This document shows positions 1-8,899 of a DNA stretch of 64,000 bases, piece after piece. Source of the stretch: JABSSA01 sp039984715. GTDB taxonomy: Bacteria; Pseudomonadota; Alphaproteobacteria; Rhodobacterales; Rhodobacteraceae. The position numbers and the translations under genes were made by a program. The notes below the pieces were generated by a model. That model saw only the letters and a list, made by a program, of their open reading frames with translations, did no database searches and was not told the DNA's origin. The stretch is taken from assembly GCA_039984715.1 (NCBI GenBank), contig JBDWUA010000006.1:1-64000 (forward strand). Direction: 5' to 3'. Within the stretch, counting starts at the first letter, position 1. Each line of letters starts with the position of its first letter.

Positions 1-1
1 G

Positions 2-103
2 ATGGCCATCTTCGAATACATCAATGGCTTCTACAACCCGCGTCGCCGCCACTCAGCACTGGGTTGGAAAAGCCCCGTCGCATTCGAGCGTAAGGTGGCT
101 TAA
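2..103 (+). mobile_element. C-terminal tail of an IS3-family transposase (OrfB), cut by window edge
   Basis: A 33-residue reading frame opens at the left edge and ends at a TAA. It contains YINGFYNPRRRHSALGWKSP, which is the conserved end of the rve integrase domain of IS3-group transposases (the YN..R.HS.LG..SP signature). The ATG at position 2 is internal to the domain, so the rest of the gene lies to the left of the window. No clear terminal inverted repeat can be assigned in the next 70 bases, which instead contain a fragment of the intergenic repeat seen at 4496 and 8767. Confidence 0.8.
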
Positions 104-140
104 ACGAGCATTTGGAGCGGCACAAAAGCGTGACAGGTCC

Positions 141-171
141 ATAATGGCAGGAATGAGCCCAGAGTGACATC
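141..171 (+). repeat. Fragment of intergenic repeat family B
   Basis: The stretch reading TGGCAGGAATGAGCCCAGAG matches the 3' half of longer copies near 4496-4554 and 8767-8871 (tggcaggagtcagcccaa and tggtaggaatgagcccga). It sits between the transposase tail and the ridA-like gene. Confidence 0.5.
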
Positions 172-573
172 TTATGTTGGGTCAGCAACCACGGCGTCGA
201 CTTCAATCTCGACAAGCCATTCAGGATTCACAAAACGGTCAATCGCCGTAATCGTATCTACTGGCCGCGCATCCTGACAATAGGCCTTTCGTGCCTCTAT
301 CGCCTGCTTCCAGTCGTCGATATCGGTTAAAATCACACGCGTGCGAACGATATCCTGAAGACCTGATCCAGCTTCTTCCAAAGCAGATTTAATGATTTCA
401 AAGCATTGTTTTGTTTGAAGAAAGACGTCTCCTACACCAACTGTATTACCATTCTTGTCAACCGGAGCGGTGCCACCAACAGCTATAAATTGGCCAACTC
501 GAACTGCACGGCTGAAGCCAACAATAGCCTCCATTGGGTTTCCGTTTGAGATCAGTTCTCTTCTATGCGCCAT
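172..573 (-). CDS. RidA (YjgF/YER057c/UK114) family protein
   Basis: The 133-residue product has the length and pattern of the RidA family. These small trimeric cytosolic enzymes hydrolyse reactive enamine/imine intermediates or related compounds. The early Gly-rich strand FIAVGGTAPVD, the QTKQCFEIIKSALEEAG helix and the ending WLVEIEVDAVVAD are typical. The catalytic Arg of true RidA normally lies in the VRTRVILTDI segment, and R residues are present there. The gene stands alone on the minus strand, with no operon partner within 200 bp. Whether it is a true imine deaminase or one of the functionally diverse subfamilies cannot be decided from sequence. Confidence 0.85.
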   Translation of the reverse strand: MAHRRELISNGNPMEAIVGFSRAVRVGQFIAVGGTAPVDKNGNTVGVGDVFLQTKQCFEIIKSALEEAGSGLQDIVRTRVILTDIDDWKQAIEARKAYCQDARPVDTITAIDRFVNPEWLVEIEVDAVVADPT

Positions 574-650
574 AAGTATTACTCCTAAATGCCAATTTAC
601 CTTTAGCCAAATTGAAAGGCTTAGTCATGTTGGCTCTGAACGGCAGAAAA

Positions 651-726
651 GTCCGCTCTGCAGACATCGGTATGCGAAATTTGACGAAACGGCGTTGGCG
701 ACCGCAGCGAATGTCTGCAAAGAGCC
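651..726 (+). repeat. Intergenic repeat family A, copy 1
   Basis: This 76-base unit begins GTCCGCTCTGCAGACATCGG and ends with TGTCTGCAAAGAGCC. Near-identical copies lie at 2200-2275 and 7062-7137 in the same orientation. The ends are partly inverted (CTCTGCAGACA against TGTCTGCAAAGAG), so the unit can fold on itself. It lies between the ridA-like gene and the hypothetical gene at 785. Confidence 0.8.
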
Positions 727-784
727 TATTGCTACCAACTGGCGTCGTGATGTGAATGTCCGCTTGCGACCACGCGTGACTTGA

Positions 785-1474
785 CTAATTACATCTGTTT
801 TTATCGAGTGTCTCGATGTGTTTTTTAATGTCAGGGACAGGGCTTGCACTATCTTTGCTTAGCGACGCATCGACTGCATCTGGTGCATAAGCTTCGCGAG
901 AATAAACCTCGTTCATGGGAACCCTTCGAGTGCTCAGAACTTTTAAGGGGCTAAATTCGGATGAGAACGCGTTTTTTTGCAGCAATCTGACGTAGCGGTC
1001 ACAAGATTGGGCCGCGGGCTCAATGGACACGTCGTATCCGTATGGCCGTAGAATAATCGGCAGGCTACGCTCCCAGTTGGCAACCACTTCGCAAACGCTG
1101 CGTGAATCGGCTTTGACAACATAGTCTAGGTCTTTGCTGATGCCGAAGCGAACCTCTGCATCATTTAGCCCATAGTACTTAAAACCGCTGAACCCATAGC
1201 TCTTAAGTGTACGTCGTTCTGTCCTGAATTTTCTCGCGCAAGCAAGTTCCGACCATACTTTGATGCGTTCTCCTTCAATCTCGACCCAGAAGGCAAGTTG
1301 GTGGATTTCGACACTTCCGTCGGAGAATTCGGTTTCGTTAATCTTTTCACCTTTTTTCGTTTTGCTGGAATGTGTCAATGGCTGGATAATACCAAAGTCC
1401 AGAAAAAAGTAACCAATGAAAAGTACTGGCAAAAGCACTAGGGCGAGCAATATTAGGACAACTTTTTTAATCAT
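785..1474 (-). CDS. Hypothetical membrane-anchored protein
   Basis: The 229-residue product starts with two Lys and a hydrophobic segment at about residues 5-27, consistent with an uncleaved signal anchor. A soluble domain of about 200 residues follows, probably periplasmic, with four scattered Cys (two near the middle, CARKF and VCEVV; one in SCDRY; one near the C-terminus). I recognise no family. The gene stands alone between repeat-bearing intergenic regions. Base composition is lower in GC than the core genes further right, which fits an accessory gene. Confidence 0.6.
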   Translation of the reverse strand: MIKKVVLILLALVLLPVLFIGYFFLDFGIIQPLTHSSKTKKGEKINETEFSDGSVEIHQLAFWVEIEGERIKVWSELACARKFRTERRTLKSYGFSGFKYYGLNDAEVRFGISKDLDYVVKADSRSVCEVVANWERSLPIILRPYGYDVSIEPAAQSCDRYVRLLQKNAFSSEFSPLKVLSTRRVPMNEVYSREAYAPDAVDASLSKDSASPVPDIKKHIETLDKNRCN

Positions 1475-1809
1475 AATGGCTTCTTATGACATTTCATTTA
1501 GGTTTTTTGGTGACGATGCACAAAATTCCCTTTTGTAAACAGATGTACTTCAAAGCGACCTTTCAACGTTGATTACGAAAGGGCGGCTTTGACCACTTAG
1601 CCGACATGTGACAACGGCTCCATTTTGCAGACATCAGTATGAGCATTCAGAAAAATGGATCAATGTCCGCTGTGAGTCCTTGTTGACGGATGCTACGTAA
1701 AGCAAGAATGTCAGCGTACCGAGGGCAGCATGTTATTACTTCAAGAAAACTCTAGCCCTATGCCTATATAGCGCTAGTTACTTTAATAACCCAAAGATTA
1801 GGATTCCCA
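1475..1809. other. Intergenic gap with degenerate repeat-like sequence
   Basis: There is no convincing reading frame here. The part around 1610-1690 carries words such as tttgcagacatcagtatgagc and atgtccgctgtgag. These resemble scrambled pieces of family A repeats, suggesting decayed copies. Promoter elements for the cupin gene probably lie in the AT-rich end at 1740-1800. Confidence 0.35.
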
Positions 1810-2127
1810 ATGTGTTCAAGTAATGGTTCAGCAATACCAACTGTTACAATTGATAATGACCGGGTCAGAGTGACAGAGTGGCGCTTTAAGAAACGTGGCG
1901 ATAACACAGGTTGGCATCGTCATGCCTATGATTATGTTGTAATTCCTTTGTTTGATGGCGTCCTTGAGATCGATTTGGGCGAAGGCGAACACGTCAAAGC
2001 TCAGATGCAGAATGGAGTTCCGTACTTTCGCGAAATCGGTGTCGAGCATGACGTTATAAATGGAAATAACTTTGAGTGTGCCTTTGTGGAGGTGGAACTC
2101 CTGCAAACTACAAGCGACAGGACATGA
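1810..2127 (+). CDS. Small single-domain cupin protein
   Basis: The 105-residue product fits one cupin beta-barrel. Motif 1 reads GWHRHAYDYVVIPLFDG, with two His and a Tyr/Asp in place of the usual Glu. Motif 2 reads FREIGVEHDVINGN, with the third metal-binding His. These residues suggest a divalent-metal site, but substrate and reaction cannot be told. The start follows TAGGATTCCCA, a plausible ribosome binding site at good spacing. The gene is monocistronic; downstream lies repeat A copy 2. Confidence 0.75.
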   Translation: MCSSNGSAIPTVTIDNDRVRVTEWRFKKRGDNTGWHRHAYDYVVIPLFDGVLEIDLGEGEHVKAQMQNGVPYFREIGVEHDVINGNNFECAFVEVELLQTTSDRT

Positions 2128-2815
2128 CTAAACATGTCCTTAAGCCGCGTACCTATCCTGTAAGCGGTCTTTGGGCTGACGTTCTTGGATGACTTCTTTG
2201 TCCGCTCTGCAGACATCGGCATGCGAAAATTGACGAAACAGCGTTGGCGACCGCGACGAATGTCTGCAAAGAGCCCAATTAACCGTTTTTCTGCTTCGCA
2301 GCCAAAGTCAGCTTTCGGGAAACGTGCAAAACTGACTCTGAAATTACGGCCCAAAACTGCCGTTCACCGGTCGCCCGCGATGCTGCAGTGCGGCCCGTCG
2401 AACCGGACATTCGCTGCCATTGCATGACCTGAACGTGGCTCAATGCTGGCTGTGCGGACAAAGTTGACCTTTGCTGCATGCGCACCAATGCCCGTTCTTC
2501 GAATTCGAGAGCTGTCGAAACGGACCTTCGCACCGATGACAAAAACGATAGGTTTTGACTGGTTAGCGCAAGTGAAACGGCTTTGTGTAATGAGCCAGAC
2601 TGGGCCAATATTTCACAGGAATGCACGCTTCATGCGCGTGGCGTCCTTGCCGCAAATCCCTCGAAATCACACTACAGCCCCGAAAGCCGTGCAAACGAGA
2701 GAAAACCGAAAGACGGCTGGCGATCGGTGGTCAAGTTAAAACCAAATACGGTCACAATTCTTCCCTACTTTGTTACCATACAGTCTAGGGTAAAACGACT
2801 TGAGGCAAACCAGTC
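2128..2815. other. Long intergenic gap with repeat remnants
   Basis: Nearly 690 bases lack a believable gene. The frames that are open on both strands show no domain-like sequence and overlap a known repeat (2200-2275). Words such as cattcgctgccattg, ttgcatgacc and tgcggacaaagttgacc recur in altered form in other gaps of this region. This looks like a graveyard of family A and B repeats rather than coding DNA. Confidence 0.5.
2200..2276 (+). repeat. Intergenic repeat family A, copy 2
   Basis: This copy starts GTCCGCTCTGCAGACATCGG and runs through gcgttggcgacc to tgtctgcaaagagccc. It differs from copy 1 at only a few bases (for example gcgacgaa in place of gcagcgaa). Confidence 0.8.
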
Positions 2816-4252
2816 ATGACAAAGCAATTACCGTTCATTTTGATATGCACGACCGCCGTGATCATTATTGTTGGGCTGATAACCACAATCGGGTTTCAAA
2901 ACACCATCGGTGCGTTTGGTGTCATTTTTGTTGGTTTTTGCTGGTGGAAAGGCAAAAATGTGAGGGCAATGGCCACCGAGGCAGGCCTCAAGATCGGTTC
3001 TGCCAAAAGGACTGTTGCCCCTACCGAGAGTTATGATTTTGAGTTCCCAAAGGCAGACCCCAACAACCCTCCCATGCGTGAACGCGCGGTCTTTATGTAT
3101 AAACAGCCGCGCAGCGATGGCGACGTAACAAAAGGCGGCACCAGTTGGATGGGTGGCTTGCCAGCTTTGGGCGATGTGCAATGGCCCCATGACGCGGCTG
3201 GGCAAGCAATGCACCATGTCATGCAAATCGACCTAAGCGATGCGGGGCCCTTCCTGAATGTAAAAGGCCTGCCAATTCAGGGCAGCATCGCGGTTTTTGT
3301 GGCGCTGGGGGAAGACTCGAAAAAATTCGAGACGAAGGTGCGTTATGTAAAAGAACCGCAGGGTGAAACAGCCCGACCCGAGACATTGAATCCGATCGGC
3401 AATCATAGTTTTGGTGGCCCAAGTATTCATATGACTGACCCGGACTCACGCACAGTTCTGCCACGCTGGACTGTTGATTTGGTTCAACTCACACTTGATA
3501 ATGATATCGCCCCTAACGATGGTAAGACCCTTGACCAAGAACTCTCAGCTATTAGACCGCTGGGCACTGGTAAGAATGTCAGCACGTTTAACTTTGTTGA
3601 TGACCTTCCCAACGGCCAAGATCCGTCTTATTGGCACAGCGCCCAGATTTTTGCAGACTCGCTTGTTAGTGCGGCACGCCGTGGTGCAAGCCTGACAGCT
3701 GCTGATCGCGCGCAGATCTTGGACGATACCAATGATTGGGACGAGCTGATCCAAAACATGGAAACGCTGGCGACGGACATGGCAATATGGGCGTCGGCCC
3801 ATAGTCCGTGGGACGTGATGTCGCCCGCTGACCTCGCCGCGTTCAAAGAGAAATTCACCCCGTTTGAGGATGGACGGCAAAAGTCAGCAATGGCTCGCAT
3901 CTATCATAGCATGTCTGGAAGTTTCGGTTTTCTTACAAAGCTGGCTGATGCAACATTCAAGGAAATGGTTCGTGGACCTGATGAAGTGTTTCGATTGCTG
4001 CCCGAAGCGATCCAACGGGCGACGGATAAAGATTATCTAACGCCTCGTTTGCCACATCAGATGTTTGGTCCCCCAAATTGGATTCAAGACGGCCCAGCCT
4101 TTCATGAAGCCGACCATCTACTCCTTCAAATTGTGGATGATAACGTGATTGGGCTCGAACTTTCCGGCGGTCACATTCAAGTTTGGATATCGCCCGACGA
4201 TCTGGCTGCTCAAAACTGGGATGGGATTAAATCGTACTTCGAGTGCAGCTAG
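2816..4252 (+). CDS. Membrane-anchored DUF1963 (YwqG-like) protein, paralogue 1
   Basis: The 478-residue product begins with two short hydrophobic stretches at about residues 5-40 (an uncleaved anchor). A long soluble domain then opens with GTSWMGGLPALGDVQWPHD, the hallmark start of DUF1963/YwqG-type domains, followed by MQIDLSDA and GSIAVFVALGED. The remaining 300 residues are mainly helical and acidic. The last 40 residues (LLLQIVDDNVIGLEL and WISPDDLAAQNWD) return to the beta-rich fold usual for the end of this family. The molecular function of the family is not established. A second gene of the same design lies at 7316, beyond ovoA. The start ATG follows GAGGCAAACCAGTC. Confidence 0.7.
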   Translation: MTKQLPFILICTTAVIIIVGLITTIGFQNTIGAFGVIFVGFCWWKGKNVRAMATEAGLKIGSAKRTVAPTESYDFEFPKADPNNPPMRERAVFMYKQPRSDGDVTKGGTSWMGGLPALGDVQWPHDAAGQAMHHVMQIDLSDAGPFLNVKGLPIQGSIAVFVALGEDSKKFETKVRYVKEPQGETARPETLNPIGNHSFGGPSIHMTDPDSRTVLPRWTVDLVQLTLDNDIAPNDGKTLDQELSAIRPLGTGKNVSTFNFVDDLPNGQDPSYWHSAQIFADSLVSAARRGASLTAADRAQILDDTNDWDELIQNMETLATDMAIWASAHSPWDVMSPADLAAFKEKFTPFEDGRQKSAMARIYHSMSGSFGFLTKLADATFKEMVRGPDEVFRLLPEAIQRATDKDYLTPRLPHQMFGPPNWIQDGPAFHEADHLLLQIVDDNVIGLELSGGHIQVWISPDDLAAQNWDGIKSYFECS

Positions 4253-4495
4253 CCGTTGGCTCGGGATCAATCGAAAGTAAACCATTGGGACCATTCAGCA
4301 TACAGGCAAGCAGCCTAATAATTGTGCTGGATGCTTCACGCTAGAGCCTACAACCCAGCGTCTACTTGAGTGTATTGCAGACATAAGTTCAAAGCGCAGC
4401 ATTGGTCACTAGCTAAACCACCCTCTGTTTTGAAGGCACAACAGTTTACGACTCAAAGCCAGTGTCCGCTTTAGGGGAGGCAAGGGTCGCTTTGT

Positions 4496-4554
4496 CCGCA
4501 ATGCGGACCTAACGCCTTTTTGCAACCAATGGCAGGAGTCAGCCCAAACTGACC
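4496..4554 (+). repeat. Intergenic repeat family B copy in a 400-bp gap
   Basis: The gap between the DUF1963 gene and ovoA (4253-4650) contains no gene that I can support. This part reads CCGCAATGCGGACCTAACGC followed by tttttgcaaccaatggcaggagtcagccc. It matches the copy at 8767-8871 and a shorter piece at 141-171. The opening TCCGCAATGCGGA is a perfect 13-base inverted repeat around its centre. Confidence 0.65.
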
Positions 4555-4650
4555 TAGGCTGCATTCTGAGCGAATGACAGCTTTTGGCCAGTGCGGACCG
4601 CCAGATATTGGCAAACTCAGGCGGTCACATTTTTATCGGGCTGCATGCTC

Positions 4651-6807
4651 TTACTTTGTTTTGCGCCAGATACTCATCTCTGAAACACTATGTTGGAATT
4701 TCCGCGCAGTTTCGCGGATCACAAAGGGGATGTCCTGCGGATCGCAGACTAATTCGAACTCCGGTGACAGATTGTCGGCCAAACCTTCCAGTGTTGTATA
4801 GGTTTCCCCTGTTTGAGCTTTGTACCCACCCAGCCAATTTTCTTTTGGCGTAAAATCTTCCATCCAAGTGTAAGGTGAGGTGATCACCAACAAACCGCCC
4901 TTGCGGATGCGCCCCTTGATCGATGCTAGGAAATCTGTCGGTTTATACAGTCGATCAATTAGGTTTCCGGCAAACACCAGATCATAATCAGTGTATTTGT
5001 CTGTCAGGTTACACGCGTCACCCTGCATGAATGAGATGTTATCTTTGATCTCTTCATAGCCGTCGAAGTCGGCCAACTTGACTTCTTTGAAGTCAACCAG
5101 ATCGCCTTGCGTCTTGATGACATAGCGTTGTGAACCCGTCGTTTGCAGCGTTGACGGGGCCTCAACAAATCGAGCTGAGAAATCCAGCGCATCGACGTGA
5201 TCAAACACCTTCGCCAATTCAAAGGACGACCGGCCAGTGGCACAGCCCAAATCCAATGCACGTTCTGTGGTCATGCCTTTCGTGTGAGGTAACAACGCCT
5301 CGATGCAGGCCACCGGGAAGTTCTTCACACCGTAATGTTCATCGCCGTAGTGAAACTCGATGTATTGTGAAATTTGTTCGTCTGTCTCGTAGATATTCAT
5401 GACTGGGTTCTCGACTTCTTCGCCTTCGATATATCGCAGGCCGGAGTATTGGAAAAAATGACGACGGAAAGCGTAACGGGAATCTTTGATTGAATAATTG
5501 CCAGTGGATATCCAGCACCCGCCCTTAAAGACATTGTGTTTACCGTCGAATGTCGGGGACGAAAAATCATCATAGATCGGATGGACATTATAACCTTCTA
5601 ACCCATCGATCGGCGTTTCTGTCCATTGCCAAACGTTGCCGATGACATCAAAGAACCCCCCTTTGAACTCGTGGCGGTCAACAGGGCATGGTGACATTTC
5701 GTATTCTAGATTGATGTTACCCGGAGCCTTGACCCAATAGGGTTGATCAGTGTCGGTGGTTTGATTGCGCAGATGATACCATTCGGCCTCGGTCGGCATA
5801 CGGATGTTCTTGCCTGTTTTCGCAGACTTCCAGTTACAAAACGCCTTGGCCTCTAGATAGTTCAGATCGGCTGGCCAGTTCCATGGCATGTCGATCACGT
5901 CCAACATTGAGCGGTATTTGTAATCTGTTCCGTCTTTCACCCAATACACGGGATGTTCGGCTTTGGCGTATTGAACCCAATGCCAGCCTTCATCATCCCA
6001 ATTGCTGCGGGTGAGGTATCCTTCGGCCTGGACGAACTCTAAAAACTCAGCGTTCGAAACGATGTACTTTGACGCTTTGAACGGTTTGATTTCTGCCTCA
6101 GCATGACCAAACTCATTGTCCCAGCCATAAAGCGGGTTGGATTTGTCCTTGCCGTATTCAATCGCCCCGCCGTTCACGTCGATCAAAGCATTGGTGGGGG
6201 CAGTCCCGACGTCGGTGCAAATATTGCTCCAAACTTTGTGGGATTTCACTTTATTCAATGGCAGTTCGCGAACCAAAACCGCGGATGTTTCAAGGTGGAT
6301 ACGTTCATGCTCGATCCCCATCATGATAATCCACATCGGATCGTCAAAAGTGATAGGAAGCGTGAAATCATACGTCTTGATAAAGTTGTCCACAATGTCG
6401 CGTGTCTTGTCGCGATAGGCCTTCACTTTGGCAGGCGTTGGCCAATCGTAATGCGCCTCGTTCAAGTCATCCCATGACATTTCGTCCACACCAATGGCCA
6501 ACGTGGATTCCAGATGTGGATCGATCCGTTCGTCGATCAACTTCGCCACGTTCAGTTTGTTGATGTAGAAAACCGCCGTATGACCATAGTAAAATATCAA
6601 AGGATGGCGCAGCATGTTTGCCCGCGCGTAATAGGCGTCATCATCGACCAGACACTCAAACAGGCTTTCATAGAGGCAGAACGTCTGGTGAAAATATGCA
6701 AGAATTTCCTCCCGCTTTGACTCAACCGTTCCTTCGTTCAAGATTGGCGTTTTTGTAACAACTGAGGCTGAATTTGAGAAACCGGTTTGGGAGGCACTGA
6801 CGTTCAT
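4651..6807 (-). CDS. ovoA: OvoA: 5-histidylcysteine sulfoxide synthase / 4-mercaptohistidine N1-methyltransferase
   Basis: The 718-residue protein is a bifunctional ovothiol-biosynthesis enzyme. The N-terminal DinB-like helical part carries H76 (in YYGHTAV) and the HxxxHxE element H167-H171-E173 (EHERIHLET). Together these match the three-His iron site of EgtB/OvoA. An FGE/SUMF1-type sulfoxide synthase domain follows to about residue 460 (MPTEAEWYHLR, VIGNVWQWTETP, FKGGCWIS). The last 240 residues are a class I SAM methyltransferase with motif I ALDLGCATGRSSFELA. The enzyme joins cysteine to histidine oxidatively and methylates the thiohistidine. I chose the ATG at 6807; the longer frame would need a TTG start at 6852. 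The gene is monocistronic, flanked by repeats. Confidence 0.93.
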   Translation of the reverse strand: MNVSASQTGFSNSASVVTKTPILNEGTVESKREEILAYFHQTFCLYESLFECLVDDDAYYARANMLRHPLIFYYGHTAVFYINKLNVAKLIDERIDPHLESTLAIGVDEMSWDDLNEAHYDWPTPAKVKAYRDKTRDIVDNFIKTYDFTLPITFDDPMWIIMMGIEHERIHLETSAVLVRELPLNKVKSHKVWSNICTDVGTAPTNALIDVNGGAIEYGKDKSNPLYGWDNEFGHAEAEIKPFKASKYIVSNAEFLEFVQAEGYLTRSNWDDEGWHWVQYAKAEHPVYWVKDGTDYKYRSMLDVIDMPWNWPADLNYLEAKAFCNWKSAKTGKNIRMPTEAEWYHLRNQTTDTDQPYWVKAPGNINLEYEMSPCPVDRHEFKGGFFDVIGNVWQWTETPIDGLEGYNVHPIYDDFSSPTFDGKHNVFKGGCWISTGNYSIKDSRYAFRRHFFQYSGLRYIEGEEVENPVMNIYETDEQISQYIEFHYGDEHYGVKNFPVACIEALLPHTKGMTTERALDLGCATGRSSFELAKVFDHVDALDFSARFVEAPSTLQTTGSQRYVIKTQGDLVDFKEVKLADFDGYEEIKDNISFMQGDACNLTDKYTDYDLVFAGNLIDRLYKPTDFLASIKGRIRKGGLLVITSPYTWMEDFTPKENWLGGYKAQTGETYTTLEGLADNLSPEFELVCDPQDIPFVIRETARKFQHSVSEMSIWRKTK

Positions 6808-6852
6808 ATTTCTGCTTTCGATTTTCTTTTGGCGCTGCACATAGACAGCCAA

Positions 6853-7315
6853 ATGGGCCGAGATACGAGATTTTCAATGTAAGATAACGATGATTTGTAC
6901 TGTGAAATTACCCTGCAATCGGCCTCCGCTCGATCCAAAATGATGCCCAACGGGATGCGCTTTATCAGTACGAAACGAACTTGGGCTGGACGGCGGTGAA
7001 AATCGTCTAGATCATTTTGTTGAAAGCGGTCAACCACACGTATCCCGCGAAAGTCTGAAAAGTCCGCTCTGCAGACATCGCTATGCGAAATTTGACGAAA
7101 CAGCGTTGGCGACCGCAGCGAATGACAGCTAAGAGCCCAATGTACATGATGCTGCGCTTGGCAAGAATGACCGCTTTTACGATTTAGACCAACCTAGCAT
7201 CGGTCCCAATATCCTCAAATTCACCTTAACGTTGTCACCATTCATCCTTGTAAGTTTCTAAGGGATGCAAAAGGATGACGACTGCCTAAGACAGTGAATA
7301 CAGGATTTCGAAATT
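6853..7315. other. Intergenic gap with ovoA promoter region and repeat A copy 3
   Basis: There is no supported gene. The ovoA promoter must lie in the AT-rich first 100 bases. A family A repeat occupies 7062-7137. The segment 7120-7180 (gaatgacagctaagagccc, then atgatgctgcgcttgg) resembles the end of the family B copy at 8815-8870, so families A and B may be parts of one composite element. Confidence 0.45.
7062..7138 (+). repeat. Intergenic repeat family A, copy 3
   Basis: This copy begins GTCCGCTCTGCAGACATCGC and shares the central tgacgaaacagcgttggcgacc with the copies at 651 and 2200. Its end has diverged to aatgacagctaagagccc. Confidence 0.8.
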
Positions 7316-8671
7316 ATGGGTTTCACAGATTACCTAACGGTTGCGATCATTCTCGTTGGTGTGCTGTTTTGGGGCATTTGGTGGATTGGCGGAAAGGTCG
7401 GATATTCGCCAAAGGGCAAGGAGAATGCACAAACGACCGGGACGTCCGCCAAGCAAAACCTCTCTTCGGGGACGCGTGCGGCGCAGGAGTACTTGGCACG
7501 GTCGGGCGCAGAAAGCAGAGCTAAACAGCTTCCGGCATGGGGTTTGCAGGTTCGCTCGCCCTACAAGCACCATGCATCCGAAGCGACATCATGGATTGGC
7601 GGCACGCCGAAAGCACCCGCCGATTTTGACTGGCCGCGCGATGCGTCCGGCAATCACATGTATTTTCTGGCCATGATCGATTTGGCCTCTCTGTCACCGG
7701 ACTCCGTTAGCGGGCTGCCGTCGGAAGGCGCGCTCCTTATTTTCTTTGGAGAGAACCCTGATGATCAGGCTCTGAATGGTGCTTCCTATTCCTGCATTGT
7801 CTTATCGGCCATCGAGATGCAATCCGCTGTACAGCACGAATCGCCACATGATCCAATTGAATTGAGCACACATTTGTATCTCGACAGTCCTGTATTTCCA
7901 AAGTGGCCTGTCGATCTTATCCCGTTCCTTGATGACGGCACCGTGCCACCAGCCAAGTTTCCCGATACCTTTAAAACGCCTGAAAGATGGATTTCGAATT
8001 GGGGGGTCGCTGCACTGGAAGCGAAGGCAGCACTTCACCAGTTGGAAGCTGCAACAAGCGGGCTAAGCGGGCAACACGCAAAGAAACGCCTTGACGATGC
8101 GAGGCGCACCGAGGCGCTATACCCGGGCAAGGGTTACGGGGACGACGTCATAAATGAGGCAGAGGCTTTGGCCGCTGACGGTGATAGCGTCATCAAGGCA
8201 CTTCAGGCATGGCAAAGGCTTGCGGCATCAAAACCCGCTGACGAAATGGTAGATACAGTTGCTCTGCGGGATATTTTCGAAATCCGGAGTGCCTTAGCCG
8301 ATCAGTTGAACGACATATTGTTCGAGACCATGAGATATGGTGCCAGTCAAAACGTCTGGGAGGACATTTGCGCAAAGCATCCTGATTTCAAGCGCGGTGT
8401 CAGGTTTGAAGCGATAGCCGATACCTTCAGGGATTTCGTAGAAAAATGGGCCATGCGTTGGGTCGGTCACCGGTTGTTTGGTCTGGAGCCCCAATTTCCG
8501 AACAACGACGAAGATTTGCGAGGACACGACTGTTTGGTTAGCATTGGTTTCGACGGTGTATTTGGGAATGGGTCAGGACATTTCTATGGAATGTCCATCT
8601 GGTGTCCTCGCGAAGAGATGTCAAAAGGACACCTCCAAAATGGGCAGCTCGTTTTTCATTGCGCGGTGTAA
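7316..8671 (+). CDS. Membrane-anchored DUF1963 (YwqG-like) protein, paralogue 2
   Basis: The 451-residue product has one N-terminal hydrophobic anchor (about residues 5-25). Its YwqG-like domain opens with ATSWIGGTPKAPADFDWPRD, followed by FLAMIDLASLS and GALLIFFGENPDD. It ends in GHFYGMSIWCPREEMSKG, resembling the WISPDDL end of the paralogue at 2816. The two proteins share layout and length but are clearly diverged. AGGATTTCGAAATT precedes the ATG. The biological role is unknown. Confidence 0.68.
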   Translation: MGFTDYLTVAIILVGVLFWGIWWIGGKVGYSPKGKENAQTTGTSAKQNLSSGTRAAQEYLARSGAESRAKQLPAWGLQVRSPYKHHASEATSWIGGTPKAPADFDWPRDASGNHMYFLAMIDLASLSPDSVSGLPSEGALLIFFGENPDDQALNGASYSCIVLSAIEMQSAVQHESPHDPIELSTHLYLDSPVFPKWPVDLIPFLDDGTVPPAKFPDTFKTPERWISNWGVAALEAKAALHQLEAATSGLSGQHAKKRLDDARRTEALYPGKGYGDDVINEAEALAADGDSVIKALQAWQRLAASKPADEMVDTVALRDIFEIRSALADQLNDILFETMRYGASQNVWEDICAKHPDFKRGVRFEAIADTFRDFVEKWAMRWVGHRLFGLEPQFPNNDEDLRGHDCLVSIGFDGVFGNGSGHFYGMSIWCPREEMSKGHLQNGQLVFHCAV

Positions 8672-8766
8672 GTCTGAAAATTGGCATGGGTTTGAATCAC
8701 ACGATCCGTGACTTTGATAGGCCTAGCTAAAATTACGAAAGCTGCCATTTGCATTCGATTGGTGAA

Positions 8767-8871
8767 CGACAGCTTGGTCCCGCAGAGCGGACCTAACGCC
8801 TATTTGCAGCTAATGGTAGGAATGAGCCCGAAGTACCGAATGCTGCGCTGAGCCTCAACGACTGCTTTACG
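8767..8871 (+). repeat. Intergenic repeat family B, long copy
   Basis: The unit reads cagcttggtcccgcagagc, then GGACCTAACGCCTATTTGCA and continues through taatggtaggaatgagccc to gactgctttacgg. It shares two blocks with 4496-4554 and its tail with 7120-7180. It fills most of the gap between the DUF1963 gene and the ArsR gene. Confidence 0.65.
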
Positions 8872-8899
8872 GTTCACCTCATGAGGTTTGCGCAATCCG

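Noticed and set aside
455..784. Plus-strand open frame opposite the ridA-like gene
   Set aside because: It overlaps the RidA coding strand and runs into repeat A; the protein has no domain-like pattern.
2443..2819. Two open frames in the 2.1-2.8 kb gap
   Set aside because: Cys/Arg/Pro-rich translations with no start signal, overlapping each other and repeat remnants.
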